Source: AV40 sp038230255
GTDB lineage: Bacteria; Verrucomicrobiota; Verrucomicrobiia; Chthoniobacterales; UBA10450
Direction of reading: 5' to 3'
Assembly (NCBI GenBank): GCA_038230255.1
Contig: JBBRNP010000003.1
Coordinates: 310,001 to 374,000 of the forward strand
DNA length: 64,000 nucleotides
The notes beneath the pieces are model-generated. The model was not told the origin of the DNA. It made no database searches and worked only from the letters and a program-made list of their open reading frames with translations. Shown piece by piece: positions 59,579 to 64,000 of the stretch (positions are counted from its first letter, which is position 1; each line of letters starts with the position of its first letter). A program made the translations under genes and the position numbers.

Positions 59579-59865
59579 ACATGTCGATTTTACAAAAAAT
59601 CTCCCGCCTCTTCCTCTTCCTCTTAATCTTCGTCTCGCTCTCTTGTGTCGGCCGGCGCATCACCAAGGCCAACGTCGATGAAGTTTCCGAAGGAATGTCG
59701 AAGAAACAGGTGGAATCGATTCTTGGACCGCCGACTGAGCTCGATAGCAAGGATTTCGTCATCATGAAGAAGACGACTTACATTTACCGGCAGGGCAAAG
59801 ACACGGTGACAATCGTTTTCAAAGACGACAAGCTCACTGAAAAGCAGAGCACGTTAACTGATTAA
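59575..59865 (+). CDS. Small BamE/SmpA-like lipoprotein within the nuo cluster
   Basis: A 96-residue protein with a lipoprotein signal (RLFLFLLIFVSLSC, lipobox Cys24) and a small domain VSEGMSKKQVESILGPPTEL with YIYRQGKDTVTIVFKDDKL, the layout of the BamE/SmpA/OmlA fold. It is translationally coupled to nuoD by an ATGA overlap. A lipoprotein inside a complex I operon is unusual; it could be a membrane-quality factor that hitch-hikes in the operon or an assembly aid. Part of the signal-peptide DNA (CTCTTCCTCTTCCTCTTAAT) resembles one arm of the family K repeat. Confidence 0.75.
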   Translation: MNMSILQKISRLFLFLLIFVSLSCVGRRITKANVDEVSEGMSKKQVESILGPPTELDSKDFVIMKKTTYIYRQGKDTVTIVFKDDKLTEKQSTLTD

Positions 59866-59875
59866 CTTTTCGCCC

Positions 59876-61852
59876 GTGGACTCCCGCGTTCCCGCCGAGT
59901 TGGAGCGGAAGATGGATGAAGCGATCGGGCATTATCCGCCCGATCAAAAACGAAGCGCCGCGCTGCCGTTGCTCCATCTTTGGCAGGAACATTTTGGATT
60001 AATAAACGATGAAGCCGTGACCTGGATCGCGGCCAAGCTCGGGCTTCAGCCGATCAACATCTTCGAGTTGGTGACGTTTTACCCGATGTTGCGCGAGAAA
60101 CGCGCCGGTAAAACGCACATCCGTGTTTGCCGCACACTCAGTTGCGCGATGGCGGGAAGCTATCAATTAATGGAAAACCTCTCCGCGGCGACTGGGATTC
60201 AACGGAAAGTCGATCCGGCAGGCGCGGGACACACGCCGTTTTCGGTCAGTCCTGACGGGAATTACAGTATTGAGTTCGTCGAATGTCTCGCCAGCTGCGG
60301 CACCGCGCCGGTTTGCATGGTGAATGACGATCTGCACGAAAACGTGCCGCTCGACAATGCGATGTCGATCTTATCGGAGTCTCCAGCCGAACCGGCCGTG
60401 CATCCGCCGCATCCGCTCGAGCAGCGGATCATTTTCAAAAACGTCGGGCGCGAAGGCTGGAAGACTGACATCAAGACCTATTTGAATGACGGCGGTTACG
60501 AAGATTTGCGCAAAGCCGTCAAGATGTCGCGCGCTGACATCGTGAACGAAGTGAAAACCTCCGGTTTGCGCGGTCGCGGCGGTGCGGGATTTCCCTGCGG
60601 CGTGAAATGGAGTTTCATCAAGCCCGACGAGAAGAAGCCGGTCTACCTGATTTGCAACGCGGACGAATCCGAGCCCGGCACGTTCAAGGACCGCTACATC
60701 ATCCATGAGGACCCGCACCAGTTGCTGGAAGGCATCGCCATCTCCTGTTTCGCCCTCAACGCCCGGACGGCGTACATATATATAAGAGGCGAATTCCCCG
60801 AAGGCGCCAAGGTCCTCGAGCGCGCGATCGAAGAGGCTCAAAAGCACAAGTTTCTCGGCAAAAACATTCTCGGTTCCGGGTTTGATGTCGATGTTCACAT
60901 TCACCGCGGGGCCGGCGCTTACATTTGCGGCGAAGAAACAGGGCTGATCGAATCGCTCGAAGGCAAACGCGCGTATCCGCGAATCAAACCTCCTTATTTT
61001 CCGGCCGTGCTCGGGCTCTACATGTGCCCGACGATCGTGAATAACGTCGAGACCCTGTGCGCAGTGAAACACATCGTCGCCATGGGTGGCGCGAAATACG
61101 CGCAGCTAGGTCGACCGAACAACACGGGCACGCGCGTTGTTTGCGTGAGCGGCGATGTCGAACGTCCCGGCTATTTCGAAATCGAGGTCGGCAAGGTCAC
61201 CATGGGGCAACTGATCTACGATATGGCCGGCGGTGTGAAATGGGGACGCCGACTGAAGGCGATAATCCCGGGCGGCAGTTCGGCCAAAGTTTTGCGTGCC
61301 GACGAGCGGTTCAAAATCAAACAGAAACAGCCCGATGGATCGACCATCGACGTCGATATGTCGATCGACGATCTGCCGATGGATTTCGATTCGCTGGCGG
61401 CGGCCGGTTCGATGGCGGGTTCCGGCGGTGTGATCGTGCTCGACGATTCGCGCGACATGGTTTGGGTGCTCAACAACATCAACGAGTTTTACGCCCACGA
61501 ATCGTGCGGTCAGTGCACGCCTTGTCGCGAAGGTTCGCTTTGGATGAAAAAAATTACCGAGCGCATGCTGGATGGCGGAGGTGTAACGGAAGATCCACGC
61601 ACCCTGAAAACGATCGGCGACAATATTGCCGGGCGGACCATCTGCGCGTTCGGTGAAGCTTGCGCCTGGCCGACCCAAAGTTTCGTTGAAAAATTTCCCG
61701 AGGAATTTGCGGCGTATGCGCGCAAATCAATCCCACCGCCGTTGCCGCCGGAAGATACGCCTCGAGAATTAATTGAGCGCGACACAATACCAACCAGTCC
61801 CCTTGCCCACGATCCCGGCTGGGAAAAAGCCGGCGCCGATGCCGTTATTTGA
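59876..61852 (+). CDS. nuoEF: Fused NADH-quinone oxidoreductase subunits E and F
   Basis: A 658-residue fusion. Residues 1-165 are NuoE: WIAAKLGLQPINIFELVTFY and a 2Fe-2S site with CRTLSC and CLASCGTAPVC. Residues about 185-658 are NuoF: GLRGRGGAGFPCGVKW (NADH/FMN site), CNADESEPGTFKDR, CGEETGLIESLEG and the 4Fe-4S motif SCGQCTPCREG with a later Cys in CAFGEACAWP. The linker (AEPAVHPPHPLEQ) is short. Together they take electrons from NADH. The start is GTG 59876, 10 bases after the lipoprotein stop. A hairpin repeat follows before nuoG. Confidence 0.95.
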   Translation: MDSRVPAELERKMDEAIGHYPPDQKRSAALPLLHLWQEHFGLINDEAVTWIAAKLGLQPINIFELVTFYPMLREKRAGKTHIRVCRTLSCAMAGSYQLMENLSAATGIQRKVDPAGAGHTPFSVSPDGNYSIEFVECLASCGTAPVCMVNDDLHENVPLDNAMSILSESPAEPAVHPPHPLEQRIIFKNVGREGWKTDIKTYLNDGGYEDLRKAVKMSRADIVNEVKTSGLRGRGGAGFPCGVKWSFIKPDEKKPVYLICNADESEPGTFKDRYIIHEDPHQLLEGIAISCFALNARTAYIYIRGEFPEGAKVLERAIEEAQKHKFLGKNILGSGFDVDVHIHRGAGAYICGEETGLIESLEGKRAYPRIKPPYFPAVLGLYMCPTIVNNVETLCAVKHIVAMGGAKYAQLGRPNNTGTRVVCVSGDVERPGYFEIEVGKVTMGQLIYDMAGGVKWGRRLKAIIPGGSSAKVLRADERFKIKQKQPDGSTIDVDMSIDDLPMDFDSLAAAGSMAGSGGVIVLDDSRDMVWVLNNINEFYAHESCGQCTPCREGSLWMKKITERMLDGGGVTEDPRTLKTIGDNIAGRTICAFGEACAWPTQSFVEKFPEEFAAYARKSIPPPLPPEDTPRELIERDTIPTSPLAHDPGWEKAGADAVI

Positions 61853-61884
61853 GATGAAGCCAAATTTTTCTGGAGTAAGAGAAG

Positions 61885-61976
61885 AAAACGTCCAACGCCC
61901 AACGTCCAACGTTCAACGTTCAATTCAAACCTTTGCATTGAGCGTTGGGCGTTCGGCGTTGAGCGTTCAGCGTTTT
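61885..61976. repeat. Hairpin repeat family J (CAACGTC words) between nuoEF and nuoG
   Basis: Left arm AAAACGTCCAACGCCCAACG TCCAACGTTCAACGTTCAA and right arm TTGAGCGTTGGGCGTTCGGC GTTGAGCGTTCAGCGTTTT are reverse complements of seven-base words around a loop of about 15 bases. It accounts for most of the 150-base gap inside the operon. Confidence 0.92.
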
Positions 61977-62011
61977 CTGAGTCCTGCGTCGACCACGAGT
62001 ACGAAGTGACC

Positions 62012-63736
62012 ATGCTCAACGAGACGTCGATACCACTGTTCAACGTCCAGATCGACGGCGTGTGGCACCAATTTCCGAAAGGCACGCGCGTGATTGAAGC
62101 TTGCGCGCAAGCCGGCGTTTACGTGCCGCGCTATTGCTATCACAAAAAACTCAGCTCGCCGGGGAATTGCCGGATGTGCTTGATCGAGATGGGAATGCCG
62201 CGAATGGGTCCCGAACGCAAACCGGAGCTCGGCGCCGACGGTAAACCGATCATCAACTGGATGCCGCGTCCGCAAATTTGTTGCGCCCAGGATGTGGCAG
62301 ACGGAATGGGGGTGCGAACAAGTTCGCCATTGGTCGAGGAATGCCGCAAAGGCGTGATGGAATTTCTACTCATCAATCATCCACTCGATTGTCCGATCTG
62401 CGACCAGGCGGGCGAATGCGAGCTGCAAGAATTCAGCGTCGAGTACGGGGCTGCCGGCTCGCGTTTTCTCGAAAACAAGGTGAAGAAGCCGAAAGCGGTG
62501 CAACTCGGACCGCGCGTTACGCTCGACGATGAGCGCTGCATTCTTTGCTCGCGATGCGTTCGCTTTTGCACCGAAATTGCCAAGGACGATGTGCTCGGAT
62601 TCGTCGATCGCGGCAGTCACACCGTGCTGACAGCGCATCCGGGCAGGCTTCTGGAAAATAATTACTCGCTCAACACGGTCGATCTTTGTCCGGTCGGCGC
62701 GCTTACTTCCACCGATTTCCGTTTCAAGATGCGGGTTTGGTTTTTGAAGGAGACGAAAAGCATCTGCACCAGTTGCGCGACCGGTTGCAACACACTCATC
62801 GGCACGCGCGAGGACATCGTTTATCGGCAAACACCGCGCGAGAACGATCACGTCAACTCGTGCTGGATGTGCGACTACGGCCGGCTCAACTTTAAATACC
62901 TCGAAGCGGAGAATCGGTTGCTCGAGCCGCAGATTTCCAATGGAAAAGAACTCGTCCCAAGCGATTGGAAGAGCGCGATCGCGCAGGCGGCGCTGCAGCT
63001 CCGACAATTCAGCGGCGCAAACGTCGCGATCATTGCATCCGGCCGGATGACGAACGAAGAACTTTGGCTGGTGCGCAAGATCGCGGACCTGTTCGGCGCT
63101 CGTTACATCGACATCGTGCCGCGCCGCGGCGAGGGAGACGACATTCTGCTGAGCGAAGATCGAAATCCGAACACGGCTGGCGCGCGTTTGATTTTGAGAT
63201 TGGACGAAGAACCAGGTGCGAAACTTCTCGCGGTCGCCCAAGCAGTGAAATCGGGAGAGATCAGAGCGCTACTCGTGCTCGGTGAAAATCCAATCGACTT
63301 CGGGATTTCAGCAGAACAATTAACCAACATGTCCGCGTTCGTGGCGATGAACATTTTGTCGAACCCTGGCAACCAACACGCGACGGCTATCCTGCCGGCT
63401 TCGGGGTTCGCCGAAAAACGCGGCTCAATGATTAATGGCAAAGGCCGACTGCAACGGTTAAATCGCGCGGTGCGTCCACCTGGAAACGCGCGCGACGACT
63501 GGGAAATTTTGCGCGACCTGCTCCAGGCACTCGGCGGGAGCAACGGAATTTACACGATCGAAGATGTGTTCCGGCAGATGAGCGCGGAGATTCCGGAATT
63601 TGCCGAGCTTACTTTAAGCAAGATCGGCGATCTCGGTGTTCAGGTAACGAAGTTGGAGGAATCGCCGCGGCCGCCGATCGAACCCAAGGCAAAGGATATC
63701 GAAAAGACGGAGAAGGCGCGCCCAGCCACCCGGTAA
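62012..63736 (+). CDS. nuoG: NADH-quinone oxidoreductase subunit G
   Basis: A 574-residue iron-sulfur subunit. N-terminal 2Fe-2S domain (VPRYCYHKKLSSPGNCRMCL), the HPLDCPICDQAGECELQ motif, 4Fe-4S ligands in CILCSRCVRFC and CTSCATGCN, then a shortened molybdopterin-type domain (MNILSNPGNQHATAILPAS). It is shorter than the roughly 900-residue enterobacterial form. ATG 62012 is preferred; GTG at 62006 is two codons earlier. The gene ends 13 bases before nuoH, with an AAGATCGACAA motif in the gap. Confidence 0.94.
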   Translation: MLNETSIPLFNVQIDGVWHQFPKGTRVIEACAQAGVYVPRYCYHKKLSSPGNCRMCLIEMGMPRMGPERKPELGADGKPIINWMPRPQICCAQDVADGMGVRTSSPLVEECRKGVMEFLLINHPLDCPICDQAGECELQEFSVEYGAAGSRFLENKVKKPKAVQLGPRVTLDDERCILCSRCVRFCTEIAKDDVLGFVDRGSHTVLTAHPGRLLENNYSLNTVDLCPVGALTSTDFRFKMRVWFLKETKSICTSCATGCNTLIGTREDIVYRQTPRENDHVNSCWMCDYGRLNFKYLEAENRLLEPQISNGKELVPSDWKSAIAQAALQLRQFSGANVAIIASGRMTNEELWLVRKIADLFGARYIDIVPRRGEGDDILLSEDRNPNTAGARLILRLDEEPGAKLLAVAQAVKSGEIRALLVLGENPIDFGISAEQLTNMSAFVAMNILSNPGNQHATAILPASGFAEKRGSMINGKGRLQRLNRAVRPPGNARDDWEILRDLLQALGGSNGIYTIEDVFRQMSAEIPEFAELTLSKIGDLGVQVTKLEESPRPPIEPKAKDIEKTEKARPATR

Positions 63737-63749
63737 CGCAAGATCGACA

Positions 63750-64000
63750 ATGGATTATTTTTTCATCGGCACGTCGCTCCTGAAAATCATCGGCATGATT
63801 TTCATCGTGATTTTGCCGATGGTCTCCTACGCGGTTTACGCTGAGCGCCGCGTCAGCGCCCTCATTCAGGATCGTCTCGGTCCGAATCGTGTCGGTCCGG
63901 CCGGCCTTTTTCAACCAATCGCCGATGCCGCGAAATTTTTGCTGAAGGAAGATTTCACGCCCGCGAGCGTGAACACGTTTTATTACTGGCTGGCGCCGTG
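63750..64000 (+). CDS. nuoH: NADH-quinone oxidoreductase subunit H, N-terminal part
   Basis: ATG 63750 opens a frame running off the window after 83 residues. It has a first membrane helix (IGMIFIVILPMVSYAVYA) followed by AERRVSALIQDRLGPNRVGP and GLFQPIADAAKFLLKEDFTP, the highly conserved quinone-channel segment of NuoH. It continues the complex I cluster, so nuoI and further subunits are expected beyond the window. Confidence 0.95.
   Translation, partial: MDYFFIGTSLLKIIGMIFIVILPMVSYAVYAERRVSALIQDRLGPNRVGPAGLFQPIADAAKFLLKEDFTPASVNTFYYWLAP

Noticed and set aside
58705..59865. 386-codon frame within nuoD
   Set aside because: It is an Arg/Ser-rich shadow of nuoD in another frame; only its last 97 codons, from ATG 59575, form a real gene (the lipoprotein).

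Overview
The window (about 57% G+C by eye) looks like a chromosome segment of a Verrucomicrobia-type bacterium, most likely a soil Spartobacteria/Chthoniobacterales relative. This is inference from gene content: DapL-type lysine synthesis, squalene-hopene cyclase with HpnH, a PEP-CTERM autotransporter-repeat protein, a lone GFTLIELL pseudopilin, a TMTC-like membrane protein, a fused NuoEF, and very many intergenic hairpin repeats. No rRNA, CRISPR array, transposase or prophage was seen; one tRNA (CAU) lies at 10056-10127.

Layout. 1-8.5 kb: L,D-transpeptidase start (cut by the window edge), TMTC-like membrane protein, PRC-barrel protein, MFS transporter and two consecutive acyltransferase fusions (PlsC+AMP-ligase, PlsC+hydrolase). 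8.5-13.4 kb: lipase maturation factor, tRNA, a small sigma-like/membrane-protein pair, dapL and superoxide dismutase. 13.4-17 kb: hopanoid genes shc and hpnH, the latter frame-disrupted. 17-25.4 kb: MarC, M3 and M28 peptidases, sulfotransferase, small membrane proteins, and an apparently dead trypsin-like protein with a TonB-type C-terminus. 25.4-33 kb: purH, AraC regulator, DUF5996, RsbW-like kinase, ruvB and xseA. 33-38.9 kb: pseudopilin, PEP-CTERM protein, glgB and a GIY-YIG nuclease. 38.9-47.3 kb: cysE, sialidase-like protein, cysteine desulfurase, SprT-like protein, prfB with a programmed frameshift, a DivIC-like protein and eno. 47.3-58.1 kb: secreted proteins, acylphosphatase, an ABC-2 exporter set, phosphoesterase, heptosyltransferase-like GT9, MFS/spermidine synthase fusion, ispD, yqeY and fabD. 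58.3-64 kb: respiratory complex I genes nuoD, a small lipoprotein, nuoEF, nuoG and the start of nuoH.

The most striking content lies between and inside the genes. At least a dozen sequence-unrelated hairpin families occur. Many share one design: two imperfectly complementary arms of 25-45 bases, each built from iterated 6-9 base words, around a short loop. They abut or supply start and stop codons of neighbouring genes, and related palindromes appear in frame inside the pseudopilin, SprT-like, glgB and ispD genes. One hairpin of the commonest family carries a GIY-YIG nuclease gene exactly where other copies have only a loop, suggesting an autonomous parent element with MITE-like offspring. 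Independently, the 9-mer AAGATCGAC (often extended to AAGATCGACAT or AAGATCGACAA) was counted 33 times on both strands, far above chance, which suggests a DNA-level signal such as an uptake, recombination or methylation motif.
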